A stretch of DNA of 64,000 bases, taken from NCBI RefSeq assembly GCF_035046485.1, contig NC_085136.1:223328853-223392852 (forward strand), written 5' to 3'. The DNA comes from Aedes albopictus. Taxonomy: Eukaryota > Arthropoda > Insecta > Diptera > Culicidae. The translations under genes were made by a program, and so were the position numbers. Below the pieces are notes generated by a model. It saw nothing but the letters and a program-made list of their open reading frames with translations, was not told the DNA's origin and ran no database searches. Shown piece by piece: positions 24,690 through 36,686 of the stretch (position 1 is its first letter; the number at the start of each line of letters is the position of its first letter).

Positions 24690-25289
24690 CTGACACAACC
24701 CAAGTAACAATGATAGCTGAATAACAGCTTAATCAGCCAAAATTTTCAAAATCAAGCTTAAGAGCGGCTTATTCGTCTGTTGTACAGCAATAATGTTTGT
24801 TGGGAAATTTCGATTTTCTCTCAAGTCAAGAGGGGTCCCCCCTTCGAAATTTTGGATCGGAATTCAACATTTTGAGGAAGGGCACAAATGAATAAACCAA
24901 TAGATTTTTAAATTTTGAGGTGAAGAGTCCTCCAGAAAATTTCTTACCAAACCCGATGAGTTAATCGGTTTTGCTTAATTGTTTGAGTATTTTTTTCATC
25001 AAGTACATTTATTATTTATCAACTCCACCCCCGCATTGACGAACGAGCACTGTGACAAAAGAAGAAAATTATATTTGTTCCGTTCTAGAGTATTTTCAGG
25101 ATTCAGGAACACTTCGGCTTATGCCGACGGAAATATCTTAGAGTACATATTCGATGAGAAAGGCGCTATCACCACTAGGTGGATTAACCTGGGTTTTTAA
25201 TAGCAGCATAAATAGTTTGCAGCTACGCAACGCATGCATGATAACTACACAGTATCCTTCTCAAGATGGATGAGAATAAATTGGGCCAT
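24690..25289. other. Dispersed repeat pieces, no gene
   Basis: ACCCAAGTAAC near 24699 is a word seen again at 60747. The segment 25097-25197 (TTCAGGATTCAGGAACA..., GAGTACATATTCGATGAGAA, CACTAGGTGGATTAA) is shared with 62087-62180 in the same order, so it belongs to a dispersed repeat of unknown type. Confidence 0.5.
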
Positions 25290-26065
25290 TGCACAGTGGG
25301 ACAAAATAGGTGTAAAACGCGAATAAATTCAATATCTTTGCTCGGAGTGGATGGATTCGAATGATCTGCGCAAATCTCTACGGTTTCAGATAAGGAGGGT
25401 GTAGTAGGACCGGATGTTCCAATTGATCGAACAATTCATTCAATGCAGTTTGACACTGAGCTGAACTCGGCGGAATATAAATAGATACAACGGTGGAGTG
25501 GTGCGTGGATGCGTACAGCTATGAGTTGAAGAGTGGTGTCGACCCTTGTGTCGACCTATATATGCTCAAAAGGCACGCCTTCTCGAATAGCAAGGCCTAC
25601 CCCATGTTGTCAATGGTGTACACTATTTGATTCTAATAGAAGCGTGTAATTTCTACCGACGAAATCTGTTGAAACAATGTGTCGACCCACATTAGTCTCC
25701 TGGAGTGCTACGACAACGGGTTCGAGGTCAGCAATGTTAGCCCTGAGGCCACGTAGATTCCATTGGATGGCGAAGCAGCCCTCAGAACGACAATCAGTAA
25801 TTGATCTAGTAGTGGAGGAAGACATCGATGCTCTGCTTGAGAGCGGCCCAGCTGTGGAAGAAAATAATTCCACGGTAGTCTCTGACGATAGTGGTTGAGG
25901 GTTGTAATTTGCCTGTGGGACGTTTTGCCCCACAGTGCCGGCTGCTCTCGAAACCATTACACTAGTATCTTCAATGTCGAAAACAGCCGGCACTGGGGAA
26001 ACGCTTTGTGTAATGTTCATCCGACTGGTTCTTGGAGGAGCTTCTGCTGGTGACGGTTCTATCAC
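25290..26065 (-). pseudogene. I-clade non-LTR ORF2 endonuclease start
   Basis: On the minus strand the frame ending near 25610 contains FAIQWNLRGLRANIADL and VVVALQETNVG, the first two blocks of an APE endonuclease as in I-like elements (QWNCRGLR...LQET). Beyond the stop the sequence continues as HGVGLAIREGVPFEHI- and LQLIAVRIHAPL-like stretches to about 25400. Catalytic GD(F/Y)N and SDH blocks and RT are absent, so the copy is 3' truncated. Upstream in the same orientation lies its gag. Confidence 0.75.
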
Positions 26066-26237
26066 GGTTTGGTTCAGATCTGTAAAAATACCGGGCGCAT
26101 AGTATATGATTCAATAAAAGATGGAAAGTGACCTGTGGGACGTCCTGCCCCACAGTGCCAGCCGTTGCCGAAACAACTGCACTATTGCTTGTAGATCGAC
26201 CGGCAACAGCCGGCACTGGGGAAGGACTTTGTATAGT
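25911..26237. repeat. Imperfect direct repeat inside the I-like element
   Basis: CCTGTGGGACGT, TGCCCCACAGTGCC and CAGCCGGCACTGGGGAA occur in the same order at 25911-26005 and 26130-26225. The duplicated ~100 bp unit encodes a PSPVPAV / AGTVGQDVPQ type of peptide on the minus strand. Confidence 0.7.
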
Positions 26238-26299
26238 ATCGGCGTTGCTCTCGTTCTCGATTATGGTATTGATGTACGTTGATGATGCTGACTGATTGG

Positions 26300-27340
26300 T
26301 TATTGTTGTAGGGCGGCGATCAGGGCAAAGAAGGGCTACCACTTCCCCCCCTGCCGTCTATCACAAGTTTCCAGAATCGTGCTGTTTTCTGGGATTCCAT
26401 CGGTTACGGAGATGAATTGGGGTAAGACTTCTCGGATGACTCCTTCAATCTGCCGTACTTGCGTCGGAAGAGGTACTACACATTCCCAACTTCTGAACCG
26501 ATTCGTCTCATTGTCCGTATACATGCCTTGGTCGTCATAGGTGTCCAAACGTAGTTGGTGAGTTGGGTTATCGAACACGCTGATTGGAAGATGCATGCGA
26601 TGCTTCCGACTCTTCCTCGGAGTACTCCATTTGGGTGAGGTCGTGTGTGACTACTTTGGTCTTTTCTAGTTTTTGGGGGCGGGTTTGGATTTGGTGAGGT
26701 ATTCGATTGGTTACAACCAGTGAGGCGTCCGCGTTTCACTTCTTGGAAGGCTGAAGAATTGTTTCTTGATCGAGTTACGGGGCCAGTGGTCGTTACTACT
26801 ACTACTTTTGGTTCTCTGCTGTGGTGCGCTTTTCCTTGGCTGAGGGATTGTTCACTTCTATGTTGCTGTTTTTCATGAGTGGTTTGTTGTAGTTTGCGGT
26901 TGAGTGGTTTGTTGCTTACCGGTAATTTGTGCAATATGTGCCATCTGCTCGATTTTTCATCTTTCCGTTTGCTTTGCTCTTGCAGACGGGCAGTTTCTTC
27001 GTCCTTCATCATGGCCATTTTCAGTTCCTTCAATTTCTTCTCTATTGGGCTTTGTTGTGCTGCTACCTGCGCGTAGCTACTGCCTGATTGTTGTTCGGCT
27101 CGTTTCCTCGCCTCTGGGAAGGATACATTGTCTCGGACTTTGATTTTCATCACCTACAATTCTTTATTATATACCGGACACTGGCGGCTGGTTGGTCGAT
27201 GATCACCCTTGTAATTCCAGCACAATGGTACTTCTCCGCACTCATCTCCGTGAAAATTGTTCGAGCAATTGACGCAGCGTTGTGGTCCAGGGCAACGAAC
27301 ACGGGTATGTCCGTAGCTGCTGCTAGCGGCCGCCATGTTG
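26300..27340 (-). pseudogene. I-clade non-LTR ORF1 (gag) with zinc knuckles
   Basis: 27336 to 27154 reads a knuckle region: HTRVRCPGPQRCVNC, then FHGDECGEVPLCWNYKGDH and SRQCPVY. In the third unit the usual cysteine of CWNCKGDH is Y. The next frame (27153-26476) carries MKIKVRDNVSFPEARKR, YAQVAAQQSPIEKKLKELK and a K/Q-rich coiled-coil-like part, then a basic TRSRNNSSA region. 26596-26336 reads the C-terminus (QLRLDTYDDQGMYTDNE). At least two frame breaks separate the pieces. It binds element RNA in living relatives. Confidence 0.85.
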
Positions 27341-27742
27341 TTTTACATTGGTATTACCAAAACGGCAACTGTCACCCGTTACCAACCCCAAATGAACGAA
27401 AGAAAAATAAAGAACAAAAAATTACTACCTTCTTTGTCCCTTCAACGTGAAAGACAACGGTATCGTACAAATATGCTTGCACCTCACTGTGAGTAGCAGC
27501 TCGTGGAACTCACTGTACAACTCTTGGGATGTCCACTTGGTAGACCACTTCGATTTTACCTCACTTTGAAACGTTTTAGCACTTTTTCCATTCCCGATAC
27601 GTCTTCCTTCTGACGCGCCGCGTTCTTCGCCGCCGAAACGGTGAATGAAACCGCCAGAGCAGCGGCAGCCAGCCGCTTGTTTTGTAATCCGCCGTATGTC
27701 TCCCACACAAAAATCACTTTTTTCAGTCGTTTTTTTCACCAA
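27341..27742 (-). pseudogene. Probable 5' part of the same I-like element
   Basis: A minus-strand frame of 105 codons lies directly upstream of the gag knuckle region in the same orientation. Its translation has no domain I recognise, so the assignment to the I-like 5' region or the ORF1 N-terminus rests on position only. GC content drops sharply past 27900. Confidence 0.4.
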
Positions 27743-28769
27743 ATTTCACCAAACCTTCAATATACACTACGCACAAAATACTTCCCGCACCGACTGGTGT
27801 TCGTTACGACCGTTTCGATCGCGAAAAACTACGAAAATCACGGTTTTGTTTCGATACCACACGCTATTGCCACAAATCGCGACGGTGTGTCGGAACGAGG
27901 GTGATTTTAAGATTTTATGATTATATTTAATTTATTATTTTATTAAATTTTGTTCATGGAAAATTTTATTTTTCGTGTAACTTTAAGGAAAATAATTTTA
28001 GTGCATATTCAACTCCCTTAAACTCTTTTACTATAATAGAATGATTGAGGAAAAAATTTAAAATACGTATATTGTTGCGATTCAAAATACAAAAGAAACA
28101 ATGACATCTAAACGGAGGCCAAAACATCAATTTTTCCACGATTAAAAAAATAAATACGCTTTAAAAGATACAAAAAACCATTGTGAGATATACAGAACAG
28201 CCCTAAATGTCAGTCAAAAATAGAAAAGTTTTGATTGCCCAGGCAAGAAAAAATACAAAAATGCTCAAACTATACCCCGTCTAAAGGCGGGGTTGGGTAT
28301 AAGAGGGTTACATAAGATTGGTAATGTCATTTTCAGTGCGCAAAATTTTCGAGCAGACGCGTTGAAGTTCACCGGGTGGCAATTTTCATTCACTTGCCTG
28401 CATATTTATAGTCAGCTGCTCGATACTCGTGTCGTTTGTCAACTGAATGAAAGTTAGTGAATATTTGTAAGCAAGTTACAAATTGTTCAACTGCTGATAA
28501 AATATTACCTTTTCGATTACATTTGATGGTGCTTTACAAAGATCTTGTCACATTTGTCGTGGAGTGTATTTGGTGGGAATCGTAGCCATAAACGTAGGTA
28601 ATTTTGAAGATGTTTCTCGATCGGCTTCATATTCAATGATCATGAAATGGCTGACTATGTGAAGAGGGAGAGCGAAAATGAAAATGTTTGTTTCGAATAT
28701 TCAGTGCAGAATCATTCAAATTCGTGTTGTTTTCAGTCAATGAATTTGAACATTTTGCACCCTGGTCGT
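27743..28769. other. No recognisable gene
   Basis: Very AT-rich to about 28270, then a mixed stretch. A short minus frame and a short plus frame near 28633-28845 overlap and are not convincing. Confidence 0.5.
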
Positions 28770-29000
28770 TTTTGTCAAACGGAAAACGAAACTGCTGAAC
28801 GCATTCTATGCAAATGTGGAGTATTATATAATCGAAGGTCGTCAATATTAGGGAAAGGGTTATTAGAGCCCTTGGAAATTTGGCAATTTAATCTGAACAG
28901 GTTAATCGACTTCATAAAACGAGTTGAGCCTACTTGGGATCAAGTGCTACATCAACCAATATCCATCACATCGCAATTGTGTCAGGATATTTGAACAACT
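28770..29000 (+). pseudogene. C-terminal fragment of a non-LTR ORF2
   Basis: The 3' half of a plus-strand frame reads ETAERILCKCGVLYNRRSSI, then GKGLLEPLEIW, FIKRVEPTWDQVL and a stop at 28992. This cysteine-containing tail after the RNase H region is typical of I/Loa-like ORF2 C-termini. Only about 75 codons remain. Upstream sequence is unrelated. It is followed at once by an RTE fragment. Confidence 0.65.
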
Positions 29001-29084
29001 AAAGCAAACTTGGGTCATGCCACGATATTCCTACATAATGGAAGCAGTGGTTCAAAGGCTCTACATATAAGGAAAAAAAACTCC

Positions 29085-29520
29085 CACGCCTGTGAAAACT
29101 AGGTCCCAACGCAGCATCGTGGTTCATCGACTTCAAGGCTGCTATGAAAAACCACGAACGAAAACGGCTTTCCTGGAAAGTTGACCATACTTGTTAAATC
29201 AGTGATGGACGGTGTGCACAACTGCGTAAAGATTTCGTGTGGACTATCTAGTTCGTTAGAATTCGAAACTCGATGAACACTGCGACAAGGTGATGAACTC
29301 TGATGCCTAATATTCGAAATCACTCTGGGAGGTGAAATACGACGAGCCGAGCTCAATATCCGGGTTACTTTCATTTTCATAAATGTAGTCAATTTGTGTG
29401 ACGACATGGACTTTATCGCACGAACATTTGGAACAGCTACAGAACGCTACACCAACCTGAAACGAGAAACAGCAAATGCCGGACTAATAGTGAATGCGTT
29501 AAGAACAAAGTATATGCTGT
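29085..29520 (+). pseudogene. RTE-clade RT fragment
   Basis: Word for word it parallels 48630-49045 of the larger RTE copy: ATCGACTTCAAGGCTGCTAT, TTTCCTGGAAAGTTGAC, ATGGACGGTGTGCACAACTG, CGACAAGGTGATG and ATCGCACGAACATTTGGAAC. The catalytic FADD region is damaged: the FA codons are gone while CDDMDF remains near 29400. Stops and shifts run throughout. Confidence 0.85.
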
Positions 29521-29628
29521 AACTAATGGTTACAAAGTATCGCCTAGGATATGCCAAAAAGCTTTGTCGAAGACCGCAAAGGTATCTAAAGCTTGCGAAC
29601 ACATCTTTCCAGTCAACACACGATCGCA

Positions 29629-29745
29629 TATGATGTTGAATAGGATGCTAAAGTGGAGGCGATATGCGTACACTTTACACGCGGTCAAATGGAAGTATGT
29701 GCGAATATGGCCTCCACTTTAGCGTCCTATTCAGCATTATATATG
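29629..29745. repeat. Hairpin MITE-like palindrome
   Basis: GTTGAATAGGATGCTAAAGT and GGAGGC at about 29634 pair with GGCCTCCACTTTAGCGTCC and TATTCAGCAT ending near 29739. The arms share AAGTGGAGGCGATATGCGTA with the hairpin at 60908-61048, so both belong to one family. Confidence 0.75.
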
Positions 29746-31628
29746 GCTTCGTGTTTGCTGAACTATGGACCGCAATTTAGGCTCTTTGATTCTTTTCATA
29801 TGCTGCTGCCACACGCGTTTCCACTGAATAAAAAAGCGCCCTTATTACTTTTTATGTTACTTTTGAAACCAAAAGAGATCATCCTTACTGATGTTAATAT
29901 TGTCGTTTAAATTTTAATAAACTTTTATTGCATATGCAGATCACACTTGCAAAGCCCTTTTTATTGAGAATTTATAGTTCAATATCAATAAAAATCAGAA
30001 CATTAAATTGCCGCTCCGTTGTACAGCATATCCGAAAGAATTTATTACAGCCTTTTCGTTTCCGCACTGCACTCCGGTCGCTACTTGTTTCGCCGGATAA
30101 GCAACTTCCTTCACTGCAAGTAAACTTTCCATATCAATTTCCATTTAGTCTCCTCGTCCTCGTCGTAAGGCCGCGAACTGAGACGGGAAACCCAAAAGGA
30201 GAAAGCACCGAGATACCGACTCTCGCGAACGAACACCCAATTTCTGACCCCCCACCCATCTCAATTGAATTACTTTCGTTTATTTATTACTGCCAACTCT
30301 GGTTCGGAAGTGGCAGACAGTCAGTGGCATGGGACGACTGGGAGGATCCTGCTCCGGATTTCACACCCCTCCTTTGGGTTCACAGCTCTGGTGGTATGAG
30401 AAACTCTGGATGGACATAAATTCCCTCCAGACTTCGGATGCCAAATAGTGTAAGGCGACTGCATACTAAATCGGGACTAAGTTGGGAGCAGACCGGTGCG
30501 GTGGGTGGGAAGCTACCTCAGGGAGCTAGGTCGAAGGTCCATAAAAATTTTACTACACCCAGCTGGCTCGGGCGAAATGCAAACTAACGATGACCGGACC
30601 GTATCCCTCCAACCAACGCTGCCCCGGTCGCGTGTCGGTCGGATCCGGTTTGGTGGCAGAGCTCCATCCCACCAACCATCCCTATCGGCTCGCTGGAACG
30701 GAACCGAATATCGATTGGAGTTTAAATTTATACCGTGGAATGATTATTTTGCCGACCTTAGCTAAGGCTCCCGGCAGGCCGGAGTTGGTTGGAAGATGTA
30801 TGATAGAATTTGGCTCTGGGATGTCCTTTCTCCGTTGCGAGGCAGGACAAATTTGGCATTGCGCTTCCGACATTCGCAAGGGGTGATGGTAATCAATTTT
30901 CCAATCGAGCAATCAAATTTTAATGAAAATCAAAATTCGATAGCAGATTGGATGTTGGCAGTGGCAACAGAGAAGACGGGCGATACATTTCGGTGAGGAT
31001 CGGAGACTGTTCGTAATCTTTTAAAGAGCCTTGAAAAATGACAGGATGATCGAAAGAGATTTTTCCAAGAGAAGTTATTTGAACAACACTAACCATAACA
31101 TTGGACGAGTTTTCCGAAAGACTCAATTCATATTTTTAGCATAATGCGCTGGAAAAATAAAACACAAATATCTATAGTTTTGTTGGAAGATGACTTATAT
31201 GTGCTATTTTTTCTCGTTTCAGGTATTGTATTTCACCATGATAAAACCTCACGTTTGACGCGGATCTTCAATCACAATTTGGATAGGCATCGATTGGGTT
31301 CCAGCACCAATATGTTTCATATCTTCCCATACATCTGCACTGAACTGTGAGTCTAACAAAACTTGAGTTCTTTCTGTATAATCCGTGGTATAATCCCATA
31401 GATTAAATATGGGAAAATGTAAAATTCTGTCGCATTCGATAAGGTAAAATTTTAAAGGCCCACATACCTATTTGTAGAAAATGTGAGTACGAAGAACCGA
31501 TCCGATGCCTAAAAAAACGTAGCATAGATACACTGGAACCTCTCAAACCATGAGCACTTGAGATGCATAAATTTTAAATGAAAAAGGCATAAAAATAGAA
31601 AAAATATGAATAAATAAAGCTTGGTGCT
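29746..31628. other. No recognisable gene
   Basis: 29750-30150 is AT-rich. 30150-30880 is of balanced composition with overlapping frames (for example 29928-30419 and 30496-30765) that have no recognisable domains. The left end of the TTAA element begins after 31632. Host intron or UTR is possible but unsupported. Confidence 0.45.
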
Positions 31629-31745
31629 TTAACCCTTAAAGGATGTGGACAACTTTTTGCCTAGTTTTACTTATAGCTTTTGACTCAGTGGGTGGATTTT
31701 GACAACGAAAATATTTTTATCAAGGGGATTAGTTGTGCTATCTTC

Positions 31746-33233
31746 CAACCCCCTGATGCAGGCAAGTACTGTTGCATTACGAACAATACTCTCCCGTCAC
31801 TGTCGATTGCTTCTAGTCGTAAATCATCTGGTGAAACAAACGATGCGATCTGGATGTATTATCAAAACGTCCGTGGCCTAAGGACGAAAATAGACGACCT
31901 GCTTCTTGTGACAACCGACTGCAATTTCGACGTAATCATCTTGACGGAGACCGGCTTGAACGATTGCATTACTTCGCAACAACTCTTCGGCACAGCCTTC
32001 AACGTTTACCGCTGTGATCGGAGCCCCGAAAACAGTGATAGAACTCGATTTGGAGGAGTTTTAATTGGCATTTCCCAGCAATACGTCAATAGCGTAGTAC
32101 ATACGGCTAGTGGGCGAAGGTTGGAACAAATTTGCGTGTCGGCATCAATTAAAGGTAGGAAAATCTTTTTTTGCGCAATCTACATCCCGCCGGACAAAAG
32201 CCAATGCGCGAGCATACTCAATGAGCATCTTTGCTCAATGAATGAGCTTTGCGGAAAATGTTCACCCGACGATGCTGTGGTTGTGTGCGGCGATTACAAT
32301 CAGCCACATATGAATTGGTGTCTAGTTGAAAATTCAATTCAATGCAGCAATTCTCAACTACCGGTAGCTAGCAGCACTCTTCTGGATGGGATGGACTATT
32401 TAAACCTGGTCCAAAGAAATCTTGTGAATAATCATCTTGATCGTATTCTTGACTGGGTATTCTGCTTGCCGGATTGTGTGGCCGATGTGAACTCCTCTTC
32501 GGATCCATTATTACCCGTTGATCCTCACCATCCTCCACTCGAGATATCTCTACCTGCATGTTTGGCGCAGGATGATAAGATCGATCGCCCTTTAGGGAAC
32601 CGGCCCCTTAATTTTCGCATGATTGATTTCGAAGCTCTTTCGGACTATTTGCTAGCGGTAAATTGGAATGAAATTTCTCATAACAACGATGTGGATGATA
32701 TGGCCGAAAGCTTTTCGAACGTTTTAAACGAGTGGCTTGTATCCCATGTACCTCGGATTCGCCCACCTGTTTCTCCCGCTTGGAGCACACCCTATTTACG
32801 AAAATTGAAGCGCGCACGCAATGCGTGTCAAAGAAAGCTACGTCGCCAACGAACGCCTATCAATAAACGCAACTTCCATCGTGCCAGCAATGCATACCGT
32901 TACAATAACGCCTCCCTATACAAATCGTACGTTCTGCGTGTTCAAATGGATCTAAGAAGAAATCCTCGTGGCTTTTGGCGCTTCGTTAATTCCAAAAGGA
33001 AAAATGATGCTATCCCATCAAACGTACATTTGAACGATGCATATGCGATGTCTGCACAAGGATCAAGTCATTTATTTGCTAAACACTTCGAATCCGTATT
33101 TTCCCTGAACGCCGCTTCTGAATGGGAGATTGCAGACGCTGTCCGTGATGTTCCCGTCGACGTCGTTGATCTAGGAATGTTCACTATAAACCCGGACATG
33201 GTCTCACTGGCGGCTAAAAAACTAAAACGATCA
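31746..33233 (+). CDS. Non-LTR ORF2, endonuclease half
   Basis: About 496 codons remain open. APE blocks appear in order: MYYQNVRGLRTKIDDL, ILTETGLND, FGGVLIGI, CAIYIPPD, VVVCGDYNQPHMNW (the GD-N block) and PVDPHHPPLEISL (the terminal histidine block). A linker rich in R and K (KRARNACQRKLRRQR) and FWRFVNSKRK follows, as in CR1/Jockey ORF2 before RT. The open frame runs upstream to 31680, but that part lies in the TTAA-element arm and is not original. The frame ends at a TAG made by the MITE insertion at TA 33234-33235. Confidence 0.9.
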
Positions 33234-33235
33234 TA

Positions 33236-35144
33236 GGGTAGGTAATCATGAATTGAACCAAATTGCGGCTTTCTGAAGCAGCGGCACTTTTGATCGATTT
33301 TTTCATCCACATGGAAATAATTTACTACGGTAAGGTCTCACGTAGGGGTAGGCGGGGCAATATGGACACCCGGGGCAGAATGGACACCCTCAATATTTTG
33401 AAATATGCGAACTTTTTTGAACTTTTAATGAATGGAGAATATAGTCCATTTGTCTAAAACGTAGTTTCAGGAAAGAAACATTCGAAATTAAAATTATACT
33501 TGATTTTACACGAAAATGTTGCGTCCTCCGTTTTTTGTGCATGGAAATTATAATTTTCACACCATCTAAAATAAGATTTAGTGAATAATTTATTGCAGGT
33601 AGATTAAAGCGTGATATTTCTAGAACACATGCAAGTAGTTTTGCTGTATCTACATGCTTAACATGTTTATATTTTCTTCTTTATTATATCAAAAATCAAG
33701 TTTGGAAATATCTTCTGCTGCCGGGGAAAAATGGACACTCACCTTTTTGAAAGAAGCGGCAAGGGGAAAATATAACCTAAACCACAAACCAATCAAATTC
33801 TTCGATTTCAGTTTATTTTCGGTTAAATGTTCACTATAGTAGACATAGGGTGAAACAAATTGGTCAAAAACGACAGCAGTGGAAAATAGTTGTTCTAGGC
33901 ACAGCTGTACATGCCGACAAAAACGAAGCTTTATCCAAAACAGCCTGAATTTAAATTAACTGAACAAAAATGAACTCATTCGGCGTATTATTCATCCAAA
34001 ATAGTTGTTTTGTAATGAAATGACTTTATGGGTGTAAATAATGTACGAAATTCGTAAAAGTCTCATGGTGTCCATATTGCCCCATGGGGGTGTCCATTCT
34101 GCCCCGTATGCTTGAAGATGGTCATGAAAAACTAACATTTTTCATAACATTTTTTGAAGTGGATAAATCATTTTTCTTCGTGAACATTCTTATGCAATAG
34201 ATGCTAAATAGACTTTAAAAGGATACATGTATCAAAAAACTAAACTTTTTTGACATCTTGCCAGGTAAAGTTGGCAAAAACCCTAGGGTGTCCATATTGC
34301 CCCGCCTACCCCTATATGAAAGCCACGGGTATTAGCTTTCCGTAAAGTGGCAAAAAGTTAACATTTGCACCAAATTTCATTGAGAAATTCAATTATTTGT
34401 CAATAGTGATTTTAATCTTAATTTGAACCATTATCATAATTTGAACCAATTTTAATCTAGATTTGAACTAGTGACGGCAGCAGCTCGAGCAATTCCCGCA
34501 ACAGCCAATTTCATGCTAAACCACTAAAAATCACATGGATCTGCTAATTCTCATAACTCTTTTTCATTAGGCAGTGGAATTTCAGCTCAGAATGTTCGGA
34601 ATCCTTCAGGAATTCGAAAACTAAATTTGGAATTTTCCATCGCCCAAGAGTAAACAAAGCAACCACTAGCGCAGTCTGCAGGCCAACACTGGAAGCTCGC
34701 CCCTATTCACTAGTTCAAAGCTAGATTTCAAATGGTTCAATTCAAGATAAGATTCTCCAAGTAAGAATTGCTTAAATTTGATAATTTTTTGACAAATAAT
34801 GCGGAATATTATTCGGTTGGTCGATTCTACGATAAATAAGCTTTCATTTGACGTGTTCACTTATTGCGTGTGATACAATGCATGAGCCGTACGAGTGCAC
34901 CGAAAATGTGCTTTATCTGGGGGGAAATGGGTGGAATCTCAGTGATTTTTCAATTGCCTGTTTTCCATGACAAAAACGCATTTTTCAATGCTCTTAAAGT
35001 CCATGTTATCAGGTTATATTACGGAAAGCTGTTTACCATCTTTTTCGGGACAATATTTGCCTAAAAATACGTCGTTTTAATGAATTTTGAAATGGTTCAA
35101 ATTAAGATTACAATTTGACTAGTTCAAAGTTTGATTTCTTACCC
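33236..35144. mobile_element. TA-flanked MITE splitting ORF2, TTGAACCA-motif family
   Basis: GGGTAGGTAATCATGAATTG follows TA (33234-33235), and TTTGATTTCTTACCC precedes TA (35145-35146). Inside, TTGAACCA and its inverse TGGTTCAA recur: 33251, about 34420, about 34445, 34732, 35092. The coding frame resumes in phase at 35145 when the element and one TA are left out, which fixes both ends and the 2 bp duplication. 1909 bp as found, about 940 bp without the nested element. No transposase frame. Confidence 0.93.
33345..34312. mobile_element. TA-flanked MITE nested in a MITE, GGACACC-motif family
   Basis: GGGGTAGGCGGGGCAATATG follows TA (33343-33344), and CATATTGCCCCGCCTACCCC precedes TA (34313-34314). 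The terminal repeat is about 26 bp and perfect. Repeated motifs lie inside each end: AGAATGGACACC (33376), AAAATGGACACT (33729), GTGTCCATATTGCCCC (34068), GTGTCCATTCTGCCCC (34090). It is related in motif, but not in overall sequence, to the 23750-24606 element. Only non-coding AT-rich DNA lies inside. Confidence 0.92.
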
Positions 35145-36626
35145 TATGTTCCCGGTCCCGATGGATTACCTGCAGTTATCATCTGCCGTTGTATTTCTGC
35201 ATTGGCACAACCTTTGTGCGATATTTTCAATCGCTCACTCCAGCAGGCCAAATTCCCACGCATATGCAAACAATCGTATATGACACCTGTTTTCAAACGT
35301 GGTGATCGCCATAATGTCGCGAACTATCGGGGAATCACTAGCTTGTCAGCTGTCTCCAAACTGTTTGAGATAATAGTATGTGGAATCATCTTCGATGCCA
35401 CAAAAAGCTATATCTCCACTGAACAACATGGGTTCATGCCTAATCGATCGGTCACTACCAACTTGCTGACTTTCACATCGAAGTGTTTGAGGGGAATGGA
35501 AGCAAATGCCCAGGTGGACGCTATTTACACCGACTTGAAGGCAGCGTTTGATAAAATTGACCACGGAATACTTCTACGAAAGTTATCTCGCCTTGGTGTC
35601 GCTTCGCATTTGGTGTCTTGGTTGGAGTCATACCTTACAGGACGAGAGCTTCGAGTGAAGATCGACGGCTGTGTATCATCATCATTTTCCAACAAGTCCG
35701 GAGTTCCGCAAGGAAGCAATCTTGGACCGTTGCTTTTCATTATTTTCTTCAATGATGCTGCTTTGGTTTTGGACGAAGGATTGAAGCTGATCTATGCGGA
35801 TGACCTCAAGCTGTATATTGTGGTGCGTTGTATAAATGATTGCAGACATCTTCAGAACTCGCTGACACTTTTCGCAGATTGGTGCCGTAGAAATAAGCTG
35901 ACCATAAGCGTGGAAAAATGTCAGGTGATTACTTTCCACCGCACAGTACAGCCGATTGATTTTCGATATCATATTGAAGGAGATCCCCTGAACAGAGTGA
36001 CTAGTGTGACAGACCTAGGTGTTCGTTTGGATACTAAAATGACTTTCGATCTTCATCGCTCTGAAATAGTATCGAAGGCATCGCGTCAGTTAGGCTTCAT
36101 TTCCAAAATAGCCAAGGATTTTTCTGACCCGCATTGTTGGAAATCTCTTTACTGTGCACTAGTACGCCCAATTTTGGAAAATGCCTCCGTCGTATGGCAT
36201 CCGTACCAAGTCACGTGGAGCCTAAGAATTGAACGAATTCAGAGACGGTTCATCCGCTTAGCCTTGAGAAGTTTGCCTTGGAGAGATCCTGATAACTTGC
36301 CACCCTATCCAGACAGATGCCAGCTACTAGGGTTGGAGACCTTGGAGCGACGGCGAAAAGTACAGCAGTCGCTACTTGTAGCTAAACTACTTAATAGTGA
36401 AATCGATGCTCCAGCGTTGCTTTCTTCATTAAACTTCCGTGTTCCGACCATACATCTTCGAAATTCGACGTTACTACAACCAACTTTCCACCGGACCGTG
36501 TATGGCTACAACGAGCCCTTCTCAGCGTGTATTCGTGCTTTTACAGATGTGGAGGAATTCTTCGTTTTTAATGAACCGACAAGAATTTTCGCTAATCGTA
36601 TAAAATCTGTGTTAAATGTCGTTTAA
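35145..36626 (+). CDS. Non-LTR ORF2, reverse transcriptase half
   Basis: About 493 codons from the TAT at 35145 to the stop at 36624. RT blocks in order: PGPDGLPAVI, TPVFKRGDRHNVANYRGI, EQHGFMPNRSVTTNL, DAIYTDLKAAFDKIDHGIL, SGVPQGSNLGPLLFIIFFND and LIYADDLKLY, with the catalytic YADD at 35793-35804. A C-terminal part with LGFISKIAKDF and RPILENASVVWHP follows. All key residues are present and there is no internal stop, so the insertion is young. The first ATG (35115) lies in the MITE and is not a natural start. The two ORF2 halves together give about 990 codons. Confidence 0.93.
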   Translation, partial: YVPGPDGLPAVIICRCISALAQPLCDIFNRSLQQAKFPRICKQSYMTPVFKRGDRHNVANYRGITSLSAVSKLFEIIVCGIIFDATKSYISTEQHGFMPNRSVTTNLLTFTSKCLRGMEANAQVDAIYTDLKAAFDKIDHGILLRKLSRLGVASHLVSWLESYLTGRELRVKIDGCVSSSFSNKSGVPQGSNLGPLLFIIFFNDAALVLDEGLKLIYADDLKLYIVVRCINDCRHLQNSLTLFADWCRRNKLTISVEKCQVITFHRTVQPIDFRYHIEGDPLNRVTSVTDLGVRLDTKMTFDLHRSEIVSKASRQLGFISKIAKDFSDPHCWKSLYCALVRPILENASVVWHPYQVTWSLRIERIQRRFIRLALRSLPWRDPDNLPPYPDRCQLLGLETLERRRKVQQSLLVAKLLNSEIDAPALLSSLNFRVPTIHLRNSTLLQPTFHRTVYGYNEPFSACIRAFTDVEEFFVFNEPTRIFANRIKSVLNVV

Positions 36627-36686
36627 ATGTATGTACGTAATATTAATTAATTTTATTCATTAAGACTAACATGTCAGATGAATTAT

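Noticed and set aside
29928..30886. Plus frames of 163, 89 and 98 codons
   Set aside because: No domain, no codon pattern that I can defend, and overlapping frames on both strands.
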